Assembly: GCA_963838385.1 (NCBI GenBank)
Contig: CAWIRE010000004.1
Location: 1 to 64,000, forward strand
Source: DAHUYF01 sp963838385
Lineage (GTDB): Bacteria; Pseudomonadota; Alphaproteobacteria; ATCC43930; CGMCC-115725
DNA: 64,000 nt
Reading direction: 5' to 3'
Shown here: positions 1 through 10,536 of the stretch, one piece after another
Layout: each line of letters starts with the position of its first letter
How positions within the stretch are numbered: position 1 is the stretch's first letter
Position numbers and translations under genes: made by a program
Notes under the pieces: model-generated
What the model was told of the DNA's origin: nothing
Database searches by the model: none
What the model saw: the letters and a program-made list of their open reading frames with translations, nothing else

Positions 1-102
1 CTCGGCGCCGCGCAGCAGATAATCTGCGGCTTCCATAAGCCCCAAACAAGCGAATACCTGACCGGGGTTAAGCAGATCCACCTTGATCGATGCTTCCGCC
101 AT
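1..102 (-). CDS. csb3: Csb3-like type I-G CRISPR protein, N-terminal fragment cut by window edge
   Basis: Only the first 34 codons are in the window. The ATG at 102-100 opens a frame reading MAEASIKVDLLNPGQVFACL and then GLMEAADYLLRGAE. The NPGQVFACLGxxEAAD signature matches my memory of Csb3, a protein specific to type I-G (formerly I-U) operons; this is recognition from memory, not a search. The start overlaps the end of cas3 in its restored frame (stop at 70-68), which is the tight packing expected inside a cas operon. The rest of the operon (csb1/cas7, csb2/cas5-6, csx17, cas4-cas1, cas2) and any array would lie to the left of the window. Confidence 0.65.
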   Translation of the reverse strand, partial: MAEASIKVDLLNPGQVFACLGLMEAADYLLRGAE

Positions 103-2991
103 CAGACGTTCTCCATCTGCGAAGCGGTTGTCCCAAGTCGCGCGCGTCGTTGTCGCGCGAAGCCTGCTGGTCGGCGGCGCGCAGGAGCGTTTCCCACCAG
201 GCAAGACCCCATGGTCCCCAACGCTCTGCAGCCGAGCGAAGCGCAACGCGACGTCGCGGGCACGCGCTTCGAGCGCGGAAGGCGGCGCATCTTCGCAGCC
301 TTGCGTCGAAATGAGCGGTCGCGCGCCGCCGTGATGCGCGGCGACAAGATGCAGGACGAGATCGCGCCAGCCCTCCGGCAGCGCCATGAATTCAGGGTCT
401 TTTTCTACGTAGGACAGCGACCCGAACTCGTGCCGATAGCCGTCCAGGATCGCCTGATTGATCGGCCCGCGCGTCTTCGCGAGCGGGCCCGCGAGCCCGT
501 ATCGTTTGGCGTCGCGCCGCGCCCTGAAAGCGCGCTGCCAGCGTTCCGCCTTCTTGCCTTCGTCGTGCAGGGAAGCCGCAAGCGCCAATGCTTCAGCGGC
601 GATGCCGGAAAGGCCGACCTTCGCGGCAATTTTTCGGGCCCTCTGCTCTGCCCAATTTTGGTGCTCGGCAAGCTCCTGCGGCCTGGAGATCGATCGCGCG
701 TCCTCTCTTTGGGCAGCATCCCTGTAATGCTCGACGACGAGCCACTCCTCCGGATCGCCATTGACGTCGCTCCGGAGGACAAAATCGTCCTCGAACCGCC
801 AATCTTCGTCCCTACTCTCGTAATCATCGGACGTTGGCCGCCGCACGCGGAATTGCGCTTGCATACTCCATTCAGTCGAGCCATCAGCCGTATCGGGGAA
901 TCCATCGCAGGCTGCGTCCAGCAAGCCGTCCTTCAGCCCGCTGAAGCGCGCATCGACTACGAGTATCTTGCCGACGAGTTCGTCTTGAAATTCATCCTTC
1001 GACTTGCTCTTGCGCTCCTGCGCCAGACCGCCAAGCGTATACCGGGCTCCGTAATCGCCGCCGGGCGAGAGGGCGAACGCGACAATATCGTCGCGCCTCA
1101 GTTTCCTTGCTGGCGTGGTTTGCTCGGTCTCCGGCTCATCGGTATCGGGGGCACCAGCCGTAGACGCTTCGGCTTCGCCGGTATCTTCGCCTTCGGCGCT
1201 TTCTTTCGGAGCGTCCCGCTCGCGCTTGAGCAGCGCATTTGCGCGTGCCTGAAGCCAGCTTGCGACGCGATATGTCTCGGTCTCTAGCTTCTCGCTCTGA
1301 TGCGGCGGAGCCGCCTCGAAGAAGTCTGCGACCTCCCTCTTCTCCGTCGATGTACGGGGCCATTCGGAAACGCCTTCACGTACCGGCAAATGTGACCGCC
1401 AAATAACTGTGGTCTGCCAATCCTCCTCGACCCAGCCGCGCAGCCAGGGCGCGATGTCCGGACGGCCCGTGTGGTTTTCAAGCGCGGTCATGGACCATGC
1501 ATCGACGAGCGGGCGGGTCAGTGCCGGTCGCAAGGGTTCTGGCGTGGTCGCTGCCGCAATCTTCCCACGGAGCACCTCGTCCGTCTCGGCGCGCAGCTTC
1601 AGCTCGCGCAGCGCGCCCGGGCTCGCGTCCTTTCCGTCGCCGGCGTTCGGAAGCTCTTCAAATACCGCGCGCGAGCGAAATCCGACGATCTGGCGCCGTT
1701 CCTGCTCCGTCGGCTCATCGGGCTTCTTCGGCTTTGGCTCATCGCCATGAACGACAGCGATCGTTGCATCACTTTCGCCACGGCGGTTGACGCGGCCCAA
1801 GCGCTGCACCATGCGTTCCCAAGGCACGAGATCGCAAACCATGTGATCGGCATCGAGATCGACGCCGACTTCGCCCGCCGACGTAGCGATCAGGAATGCG
1901 GGCTTCGCCGGTGAACCCGAACCGGCGAGGAAGCCATGGCTTTGCAGCCAGGTCTTTGCATCCTCGCGCTCCTTGACGCGCCGGGCGCCGACGAACAGTT
2001 CCGTGTCAGCCTTGACCTGGGATGCTTTTTTGTCGGGTGCTGCGAGTTTGTCGAGCTTCTCCTTCACCTTCTCTGCGATCTCGCGGCTGCCGCAATAGAC
2101 AAGGCATCGGGGCGGCCGATCGTTTTTCGCCAAAGCCATCCAGGCCTGCTCTGAAAGCGCATCGACAAGCGCGTCTTTTGCATCGCTGATCTTGACGAAT
2201 TCGAGCGTCTTTCTCGCAGCGAGACGCCTTATGACGACCGGGTCCGAGATATCCTCGCCTTCGAGGTGAAACGAACCGTCTTCAGTGCTGCCGTGCGACG
2301 TTGATTGGGCGCGGCCCGTCGCCGACAGGGACAGTAGTCTGAACGGCGGAACAAGTTCGTGGTGATCATTGGCGTTAGCGCGGGGTCCGAATTCATTCGT
2401 TCCGAACTCGATCCGTCGAAGGAGCGCCTCAAAAGGCGGGACGAGATGTGCTTCATCGAGCACGACCAACGTATCCGCGCCGAGGAGGCCGGCATGATAG
2501 GGCCGCATCTTGCGCGATACGCCATAGCCCTCGAACAGGAGGCGCGAGCCGATCATGTCGACCGTGCCGACGATGATCGCGGGTGCTGCAGGATCGTCGA
2601 GCCATTCTCGGTTATCGGCATATGCGCCGCGGAGCGTCGAAATGGGGAGTGTGCCGTCCAGCCGAAGCTGTTCCTTCAGATGTCTTGCGTCGGCTTCGAG
2701 CGCGGTGCGCAGCTTCTCGGCCTCTGCCGTCGCCTGATCGACCACAGCCCGCCGATCCACGACATAGACCAGCCGGCGCGGAATGGCCTTAAGCGCGATT
2801 TCCGTCGCGAGGGCCCGCGCGAGAACCCAGATCGCCATGACCGAGGTCTTTCCGAGCCCGGTCGGCAAATCGAGCGCGGCAGGAATTTTTCCGTCGATAA
2901 ACTGATCGAACAGCCGATGCTGCCACCGCATCGGCGAATGGCCGGTCAGGCGGAAAAAATTATCCGAGAACGACTGCGAGTCAGCGCTCAT
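68..2991 (-). CDS. cas3: CRISPR-associated helicase/nuclease Cas3, type I-G, with a C-terminal frameshift
   Basis: Target-degrading helicase-nuclease of a type I CRISPR system. From ATG 2991 the protein has Walker A PTGLGKTS (residues 43-50), a DEAH box (about 179-182), a SATGR-like motif III and the QRLGRVNRRGE helicase motif VI. A C-terminal HD nuclease follows, with LHDEGKKAERW (His809-Asp810) and AAHHGG (about 884-889). HD after helicase is the I-G/I-U order. Near position 225 (residue about 922) the frame is lost: the conserved tail GPWGLAWWETLLRAADQQ lies in another frame that stops at 70-68. Length 2924 = 3n+2, so one base appears to be missing, probably a G at CTGCAG/AGCG. Without the shift being corrected, the original frame stays open to position 1 and runs in frame into csb3. 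Sequencing error is as likely as real mutation. Confidence 0.85.
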
Positions 2992-3088
2992 CCTTGCGCC
3001 GGGCCTAAATCGCGCTTTTGAGTGGTGATTCAGGTGGTGTCATTTCTCCCCCGATCCCGTCATAGACGGGCACCTCTGACGGCGCCGC

Positions 3089-3120
3089 TTGAAACGTCCG
3101 TCTATTAGCCGTACATAATA
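3089..3120 (+). promoter_or_regulatory. Candidate promoter and operator of the toxin-antitoxin pair
   Basis: TTGAAA at 3089-3094 and TACATA at 3112-3117 (17-base spacing), or CATAAT two bases further on, make a sigma70-like promoter 40 bases before the antitoxin start. An inverted repeat TATTA-N8-TAATA (3103-3107 and 3116-3120) overlaps the -10 region. A ribbon-helix-helix antitoxin would be expected to bind such a site to repress its own operon. The site is inferred from sequence only. Confidence 0.4.
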
Positions 3121-3156
3121 CGCCACGTTCCGGATGCAACTCAAGGTATGCGCGAC

Positions 3157-3447
3157 ATGTCAGGAAAAGCCACAGCCAAGGCGCGAGATGAGCGGCTGGA
3201 GGCGCGGGTCTCCCGCGACCAGAAGGCGCTGTTCCAACGCGCTGCCGAGCTGCAGGGGCGCACGCTGACGGATTTCGTGATCGCCAGCGTGCATGACGCG
3301 GCCGTGCGCGTCATCGAGGAAACCCAGACGATCCGGCTGAGCGCCGCGGACAGCCGAGCGTTCGCCGAGGCGCTCCTCAATCCGCGAGAGCCGAACCGTC
3401 GGCTCAAAGCTTCCGTGCAACGCTACCTCAAGCTGACCGGGGCGTGA
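3157..3447 (+). CDS. DUF1778 ribbon-helix-helix antitoxin (TacA-like)
   Basis: A 96-residue protein with an N-terminal RHH-type stretch (RLEARVSRDQKALFQRAA, then GRTLTDFVIASV) and a C-terminal tail that would wrap the toxin. This is the DUF1778 family, antitoxins to GNAT toxins that acetylate aminoacyl-tRNA; they also repress their own promoter. ATG 3157 is preferred over ATG 3148 because the AAGG at 3143-3146 is 10 bases upstream of it but only one base from the earlier codon. The stop codon abuts the GTG of the toxin gene, so the two are translationally coupled. The pair is divergent from cas3. Confidence 0.85.
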   Translation: MSGKATAKARDERLEARVSRDQKALFQRAAELQGRTLTDFVIASVHDAAVRVIEETQTIRLSAADSRAFAEALLNPREPNRRLKASVQRYLKLTGA

Positions 3448-3960
3448 GTGGCTGCCGCTGTGCCGCCACTACGCATCGAGCCCCTATCGGACCAACACGA
3501 TCGAGAGAGCTTCGCCAGCGGCATTGAGCCGCTGGATAGGTATCTGCGACAGCAGGCAGGACAGGACGCAAGGCGGCGGGTCGCCACGTGCTTCGTGCTG
3601 GTCTGCGACGACGACCGCGTTCCACTCGGCTATTACACGCTTGCGGCGACCAGCATCGCTCTTGCCGAATTGCCCGAGGCGCTTGCGAAGCGGCTACCAC
3701 GCTATCCGGTCGTCCCCGCGACGCTGATGGGACGGCTGGCGGTCGATGCGCGCCATCAAGGGCGAGGACACGGCGAGTTCATGCTTCTCGACGCCTTTAG
3801 CCGCGCGCTGCGGAACGAGATCGCTTCCTACGCCTTCGTCGTCGACGCCAAGGACGACAAGGCGGCGCAGTTCTATCAGCGCTACCGCTTCAGATATCTC
3901 GTCGAAGGGGGCCAAAGACTGTTCGTCCCCATGGCCGAGATCGCCAAATTGTTTTCGTAG
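3448..3960 (+). CDS. GNAT-family toxin (TacT-like N-acetyltransferase)
   Basis: A 170-residue GNAT acetyltransferase starting at GTG 3448, directly after the antitoxin TGA. It carries the usual TacT landmarks: an N-terminal LDRYLRQQAGQDARRR segment, a YYTLAA beta strand, the acetyl-CoA loop VDARHQGRGHGEFML (Q/RxxGxG) and a C-terminal FYQRYRF with the tyrosine typical of the catalytic position. Family members acetylate the amino group of charged tRNAs and stop translation. Pairing with a DUF1778 gene makes the toxin role well supported, although the target tRNA cannot be told from sequence. The 197 bases after it (3961-4157) hold no gene I can support. Confidence 0.85.
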   Translation: MAAAVPPLRIEPLSDQHDRESFASGIEPLDRYLRQQAGQDARRRVATCFVLVCDDDRVPLGYYTLAATSIALAELPEALAKRLPRYPVVPATLMGRLAVDARHQGRGHGEFMLLDAFSRALRNEIASYAFVVDAKDDKAAQFYQRYRFRYLVEGGQRLFVPMAEIAKLFS

Positions 3961-4134
3961 CATTCTGAAGATGGCGTCCAGCGCTCGTCAGAAAAATGTA
4001 GACATATTTTGGATGGGCGCGAACCGGTCGGGATCGGCCTGCGGGCGCAAGGACCGAAATCCACCCCAACCCGTCCATCCGAGGGGACCCGAACCCACCG
4101 GCGATACGGCTGGGCAGTAGGCCGCGCGCAACCC

Positions 4135-4156
4135 GTCAAAACCTCTGTGCAGAGGT
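4135..4156 (-). terminator. Candidate Rho-independent terminator of rpsU
   Basis: Read on the minus strand, ACCTCT-GCAC-AGAGGT (4156 to 4141) forms a short perfect stem followed by TTTTGA. It begins two bases after the rpsU stop codon. The stem is short, so confidence is moderate. Confidence 0.5.
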
Positions 4157-4157
4157 A

Positions 4158-4361
4158 CTAGTAGCCTTCGCGCTCCAGCCGCTTGCGCAGCAGCTTGCGG
4201 TAGCGGCGCACGGCCTCGGCCTTTTCCCGGGCGCGGCGCTCGGAGGGCTTCTCGTAGTTGCGGCGGAGCTTCATCTCGCGGAACACGCCCTCGCGCTGCA
4301 GCTTTTTCTTCAGGGCGCGCAGCGCCTGGTCGACATTGTTGTCGCGGACGAGGATTTGCAC
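4158..4361 (-). CDS. rpsU: 30S ribosomal protein S21
   Basis: A 67-residue basic protein, the normal S21 length, with the family signature VQILVRDNNVDQALRALK at the start and a very basic C-terminal helix (RRYRKLLRKRLEREGY). It binds the 30S platform near the anti-Shine-Dalgarno and helps initiation. The start is GTG 4361, since the protein must begin at the IL-VRDNNV strand; the upstream in-frame codons do not look coding. The gene diverges from def and coq9, the arrangement after which the alphaproteobacterial COQ9 family was named rpsU-divergent. A terminator-like structure lies in its leader. Confidence 0.95.
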   Translation of the reverse strand: MQILVRDNNVDQALRALKKKLQREGVFREMKLRRNYEKPSERRAREKAEAVRRYRKLLRKRLEREGY

Positions 4362-4388
4362 GACAGCCGCACTCCGATCGGTTGGGTC

Positions 4389-4417
4389 AAAAAAAAGCCG
4401 GCCGCGAAACCGCAGCC
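4389..4417 (-). promoter_or_regulatory. Attenuator-like hairpin plus T-run in the rpsU leader
   Basis: On the minus strand GGCTGCG-GTTT-CGCGGCC (4417 to 4400) forms a 7-pair stem with one T-G pair, followed by GGC and eight consecutive T (4396 to 4389). This is an intrinsic-terminator layout placed 28 bases before the rpsU start codon rather than after a gene. It could attenuate S21 synthesis. Activity is inferred. Confidence 0.45.
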
Positions 4418-4521
4418 AGTTGACCAATAAATAGCACAACTCCGCCACTTTGTGAAGCCGGCAGCCCGGGCCGCTTGCCGTCCCTTTACCCCCGGGGCCG
4501 CGATGCACATAGTATAGGGCC

Positions 4522-5082
4522 ATGGCCATTCTCAAGATCGCCCGGATGGGGCACCCGGTGCTGCGCGGCGTCGCCGCCGAGATCGCCGACCCGACCGCGC
4601 CCGAGATCCGGCGCCTGGTCGCCGACATGCGGGAAACGCTGGTCGATATCGGCGGCGCCGGGCTCGCCGCGCCGCAGGTGCATGTGCCGCTCCGCCTCGT
4701 CCTCTTCCACGTGCCGCCGGACCGCACCACCGGTGCCGAGGACGACGAGCCGCAGAGCCTGATCGCGCTGGCCAATCCGGTGATCGAGCCCCTGGGCGAG
4801 GAGCGCGCGCTCGGCTGGGAAGGCTGCCTCTCGGTGCCGGGGCTGCGCGGCGCGGTGCCGCGCTGGACGCGCATCCGCTATCGCGGGCTGACGCCGCAGG
4901 GCGAGCGGATCGAGCGCGTCGCCGCGGGCTTCCACGCCCGCGTCGTCCAGCACGAATGCGACCATCTCGACGGCATGCTCTATCCCCAGCGCATGACCGA
5001 TCTGCGCCTGCTCGTGTTCAACGAGGAGGGCATGCGCTACCCGATCGACATCGGCGGCGCGCCCGCGGCGACGGAGGAATAG
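4522..5082 (+). CDS. def: Peptide deformylase
   Basis: Removes the formyl group from the N-terminal methionine of nascent proteins. The 186-residue protein has all three class motifs in order: GGAGLAAPQ (G-x-GLAAPQ), EGCLSVPG with the metal-binding cysteine, and QHECDHLDG with the two metal-binding histidines and catalytic glutamate. It ends one base before coq9, so the two are co-transcribed. A TATAGT/TAGTAT-like -10 sits only about 10-15 bases before the ATG with no clear Shine-Dalgarno sequence, so a leaderless or very short-leader message is possible. The role is secure; the second def copy common in alphaproteobacteria is not in this window. Confidence 0.95.
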   Translation: MAILKIARMGHPVLRGVAAEIADPTAPEIRRLVADMRETLVDIGGAGLAAPQVHVPLRLVLFHVPPDRTTGAEDDEPQSLIALANPVIEPLGEERALGWEGCLSVPGLRGAVPRWTRIRYRGLTPQGERIERVAAGFHARVVQHECDHLDGMLYPQRMTDLRLLVFNEEGMRYPIDIGGAPAATEE

Positions 5083-5083
5083 G

Positions 5084-5722
5084 ATGACGGACCAGAACGC
5101 GCGGCGCGCGGCGCTGATCGAGGCGATGCTGCCGGATGTGCCGTTCGACGGCTGGAGCCGCGCCGCCGCGGCAACCGCCGCGCGCCGTCTCGGCTGGGAG
5201 GAGGGCGATCTCGCGGCGCTCTTTCCCCGCGGCCCGCGCGACATCGTCGCCGGCTTCAGCCGCTGGGCCGACCAGCGGATGCTGGCGGCGCTCGCCGGGC
5301 GCAACCTCGCGGCGATGAAGGTGCGCGAGCGCGTCGCCGCCGCCTGCTGGGCGCGGCTGTCGCTGCTCGAGCCCCATCGCGAGGCGGTGCGGCGGGCGCT
5401 GGCGCTGCTGGCACTGCCGCAGCACGCGGCGCTCGGGCCGCGCCTGCTCTATGACACCGTCGATGCGGTCTGGTACGCCGCCGGCGATACCGCCACCGAT
5501 TTCAACTTCTACAGCAAGCGCGGCCTGCTGGCGGCGGTCTATGCCGCGACCACGCTCTACTGGCTCGACGACCGCTCGCCCGGGGCGGCCGACACGCAGG
5601 CCTTCCTCGACCGCCGCCTCGCCGATGTGATGGCGCTGCCGCGGCTCGGCGCGCGGCTGCGCCAGGGCTTCGACCGGCTGCCCAACCCGCTGCGGCTGAT
5701 GCGCCCGGCGCGGCGGTCCTGA
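5084..5722 (+). CDS. COQ9-family protein
   Basis: A 212-residue protein of the COQ9 / rpsU-divergently transcribed family, lipid-binding proteins with a TetR-like fold that assist ubiquinone biosynthesis (known for the mitochondrial member). The C-terminal part shows the family's hallmark: YDTVDAVWYAAGDTATDFNF and then YSKRGLLAAVYAATTLYWLDD. The start ATG follows the def stop by one base. Its position beside def and divergent from rpsU is the conserved arrangement. ubiX, another ubiquinone gene, lies 5.3 kb to the right but is not in the same operon. Confidence 0.9.
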   Translation: MTDQNARRAALIEAMLPDVPFDGWSRAAAATAARRLGWEEGDLAALFPRGPRDIVAGFSRWADQRMLAALAGRNLAAMKVRERVAAACWARLSLLEPHREAVRRALALLALPQHAALGPRLLYDTVDAVWYAAGDTATDFNFYSKRGLLAAVYAATTLYWLDDRSPGAADTQAFLDRRLADVMALPRLGARLRQGFDRLPNPLRLMRPARRS

Positions 5723-5731
5723 GCGCGACCC

Positions 5732-5980
5732 ATGGACAGCTTCGCAGCGATCATTCTCATTTGCCTCAGCGCGACCCCCGCCGATCAATGCACCGAGAAA
5801 ACCGCGGTGGATGTGATGTCGGAACGGGTCGACAACGAGCTGGGCTGCGCCTCGGGATGGCAGGAGGTGATCGGTCGCTCGGCCCTGCGCGACGAGATCG
5901 GCAAGACCGCGTACGTCAAAACCTTGTGCCGGCGGGAGCAAGCGGTGACCGGAAAAGCAGCCTTGAGCGCCCGGGCCTAG
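5732..5980 (+). CDS. Small conserved hypothetical protein
   Basis: An 82-residue protein beginning 9 bases after coq9. It has a short hydrophobic start (MDSFAAIILICLSATPADQC), two more cysteines and a conserved-looking body with ELGCASGWQEVIGRSAL and YVKTLCRRE. I recall similar short proteins in other alphaproteobacteria but know no function. The N-terminus could be a cleaved signal or a single membrane anchor, and the three cysteines could form disulfides in the periplasm. It may be the last gene of the def-coq9 transcript. From 5981 to 6127 I see no feature. Confidence 0.55.
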   Translation: MDSFAAIILICLSATPADQCTEKTAVDVMSERVDNELGCASGWQEVIGRSALRDEIGKTAYVKTLCRREQAVTGKAALSARA

Positions 5981-6127
5981 CCAGCAGCCTTGGCGGCGGA
6001 GGGCGGCGCCCGTAGCATGGTTCGCAGACGCGCTTCGGCGCCCGCCCTGCGTCAGCGGCGCACGAGCAGATTTTTAGCCCCCGGTGTACACCGATGACGC
6101 AGTCTGCTCCCGCTCAGCCTTGCCGAT

Positions 6128-6677
6128 CTAAGGCTCGCCAGGCTCGGCGGTGGGCACGCTGCGCGCGCCGTCTCCGAGAGCGAGCTGCATCACCACCACA
6201 TCGACCCAGCGGCCGAACTTGAGCCCGACCGCGTTCTCGCGGCCCGCCGGTTGGAAGTCCCAGGCGCGCATGCAGCCGGATCGAGGCCGCGTTGGCGCTG
6301 TCGCCGATCACCGCCAGCATCTGCCGGTATCCGAGCGCCGTGCAGTCCGCGATCAGCGCGCGCATCAGCGCCAGGCCGAGGCCGCGATGCAGCTCGTCAT
6401 GCGCGACATAGACCGAATTCTCGACCGTGTAGCGATAGCCCGAGCGCGCGCGGAAGCGACCGGCATAGGCATAGCCGATGACCCCGGCGCCGTTCTCGGC
6501 CACCCGCCACGGCAGGCCCGCGGCGCGGATCTGTTGCCAGCGCCGGACCATCTCTTCGGCCGCCGGCGGGACCTCCTCGAAGGTGCAGCAGCTGGTCTCG
6601 ACATAGTGCCCGTAGATGCGCGCGATCGCCGGCATGTCGCCTGCGGCGGCGGCGCGGAGCCGGAGCCGGTCGTCCAT
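6128..6677 (-). CDS. GNAT acetyltransferase, phosphinothricin acetyltransferase-like, with frameshift
   Basis: The N-terminal 140 residues read as a typical Pat/MddA-type GNAT (IYGHYVETSCCTFEEVPP near the start, acetyl-CoA loop ELHRGLGLALM). In the starting frame the C-terminus turns into arginine-rich nonsense after RLHARLG. One base removed near 6258 restores the family ending: DFQPAGRENAVGLKFGRWVD, then VVVMQLALGDG, stopping at 6128. Length 550 = 3n+1 fits one extra base. Relatives acetylate phosphinothricin or methionine sulfone/sulfoximine; the natural substrate is uncertain. It lies 9 bases downstream of purK, on the same strand. Confidence 0.75.
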
Positions 6678-6686
6678 CGCCGCGTC

Positions 6687-7756
<1,070 letters not shown>

Positions 7757-7757
<1 letters not shown>

Positions 7758-8248
7758 CAGCCTTCGGGACGCTCGGCGACCGCGTCGGTCTGCGCGCGGC
7801 GCCAGCGGTCGAGCGCGGCGGCGATGCCGCTGTCGCCGAGCGCCAGGATCGCCGCCGCCAGCAGCGCGGCGTTGACCGCGCCCGGCTTGCCGATGGCGAG
7901 CGTGCCCACCGGCACGCCGCCCGGCATCTGCGCGATCGACAGCAGGCTGTCCATGCCCTTGAGCGCCTGGCTCTCGATCGGCACGCCCAGCACGGGAAGC
8001 GGCGTCAGCGACGCCACCATGCCCGGCAGATGGGCCGCCCCGCCGGCGCCGGCGATGATCACCTTGAGCCCGCGCTGGCGCGCCCCCTCGGCATAGGTGA
8101 CGAGTCGCTTGGGGGTGCGGTGGGCGGAGACGATGCGCCGCTCATGGGCGATGCCCAGCGTGTCGAGCGTCTCCGCGGCATGCCGCATCGTCTCCCAATC
8201 GGACTGGCTGCCCATGATGATCCCGACCGCCGGCCGCGTGTCGCTCAT
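7757..8248 (-). CDS. purE: N5-CAIR mutase (class I PurE)
   Basis: Moves the carboxyl group of N5-CAIR to C4, giving CAIR. The 163-residue protein has the class I motifs GIIMGSQSDWETM, RIVSAHRTPKRL and IIAGAGGAAHLPGMVA, and GVPIESQALKGMDSLLS. Class I PurE works with PurK, which follows immediately with a one-base-shared stop/start. The upstream 156 bases (8249-8404), shared with the divergent GGDEF gene, hold both promoters but no motif I would name. Confidence 0.95.
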
Positions 8249-8404
8249 CCCACTCGAATCCCCTGCCGCGGAAGGCGCGCATTATAGGTGCGAGGGGCAT
8301 CAGGGCAAGCGACCATCGCCGCGGTCGCGGGCGGGTTTGCGCCACCGGCGATTTCTGGCATAATTGCAACCGTTTCGCAAATCCGGGCGCGCGCCATAGG
8401 CATT

Positions 8405-9139
8405 ATGGAAATACGCGATACCAAACCCGCCCTCGGCGCCGGCGCCACCCGCAAGGCCGAGACGCGCCGGGCCGTTGCCGACGGTGCCGCCGCGCCGGCG
8501 GAGCCGGTCGACGTCCTCAATCTCGCCGGCGTCGGCGAGGCCGAGATCACCCCCAAGCTGCGCCAGGCGATCATGGGGCTGATGGCCGAGGTCGACGCGC
8601 TGCGCCGCGAGCTTGGCGAGGCGCGCCAGCGAATCGGCTATCTCGAGCGGCTCGCCGACGAAGATCCGTTGATGCCGATCGCCAACCGCCGCGCCTTCGT
8701 GCGCGAGCTGACGCGCATGATGTCCTTTGCCCAACGCTACGGCACGCCCTCGAGCATCGTCTATATCGACATCAACGACATGAAATGGATCAACGACCAG
8801 AACAGCCACGCCGCCGGCGATGCCGCGCTGACGCAGGTGGCGCGCGTGCTGGTCGAGAATGTGCGCAACACCGACGTGGTCGGACGCCTGGGCGGGGACG
8901 AGCTGGGCGTGCTGCTGGTGCAGACCGACCAGCCGCTCGCCGAGCAGAAGGCGGCGCAGCTCGCCGCGGCGGTGGCGGCCGCGCCGCTGCTGTGGCAGGG
9001 CCGTGAGATCCCGCTCAGCATTTCCTATGGCGTCTATTCCTTCAGCGGCGGCGAGAATGCCGGCGACGCGCTCGATGCTGCCGACCGCGCCATGTACCAG
9101 GCCAAGCGCCAGCGCGGCGCCGCCTCGGGGCCGGGCTAA
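8405..9139 (+). CDS. GGDEF-domain protein, probable diguanylate cyclase
   Basis: A soluble 244-residue protein. A low-complexity N-terminus is followed by a coiled segment (about residues 55-85, MAEVDALRRELGEARQRIGY) and a GGDEF domain (about 90-240). The active-site loop reads RLGGDELGVLL, with leucine in place of the usual phenylalanine. The I-site RNTD lies exactly five residues before it, the spacing seen in product-inhibited cyclases. DEDPLMPIANRRAF is the domain entrance. ATG 8405 is chosen because the frame upstream of it is not family-like. No sensor domain is visible, so input may come through the coiled coil. The stop overlaps the convergent DUF465 gene by 4 bases. Confidence 0.8.
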   Translation: MEIRDTKPALGAGATRKAETRRAVADGAAAPAEPVDVLNLAGVGEAEITPKLRQAIMGLMAEVDALRRELGEARQRIGYLERLADEDPLMPIANRRAFVRELTRMMSFAQRYGTPSSIVYIDINDMKWINDQNSHAAGDAALTQVARVLVENVRNTDVVGRLGGDELGVLLVQTDQPLAEQKAAQLAAAVAAAPLLWQGREIPLSISYGVYSFSGGENAGDALDAADRAMYQAKRQRGAASGPG

Positions 9140-9339
9140 GCGATGATGTCGGGAAGGAGCTGACTTTCGAGCTTGGCGATCAGGTCCTTGAGGGCCAGTT
9201 TGCGCTTTTTCAGGCGCTGCACATGCACCGGGTCGAGCGGGGCTTGGGCGTCGAGCCGGGTGATTGCCTCGTCGAGGTCGCGATGCTCGCTTTTGAGGGC
9301 CTCGATCCTGGCCTTGAGGGCTTCAACGTCGAGATCCAT
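9136..9339 (-). CDS. DUF465 (YdcH-like) small helical protein
   Basis: A 67-residue, highly charged helical hairpin protein: ALKARIEALKSEHRDLDEAI followed by LDPVHVQRLKKRKLALKDLI. This is the DUF465/YdcH family, common in alphaproteobacteria and of unknown function. It overlaps the 3' end of the convergent GGDEF gene by 4 bases. A second member, frameshifted in this sequence, lies at 11759-11942. Confidence 0.85.
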   Translation of the reverse strand: MDLDVEALKARIEALKSEHRDLDEAITRLDAQAPLDPVHVQRLKKRKLALKDLIAKLESQLLPDIIA

Positions 9340-9444
9340 GACCGGAATGATCGCTGTGGCGGTTGGCGGTTAACAGTATAGCAAAGCCCTGCGCCGAAGG
9401 TGAGCGCCGAGGACGGCGTTAACCATCCCGGCAAGGAGACCTTC

Positions 9445-10528
<1,084 letters not shown>

Positions 10529-10536
<8 letters not shown>

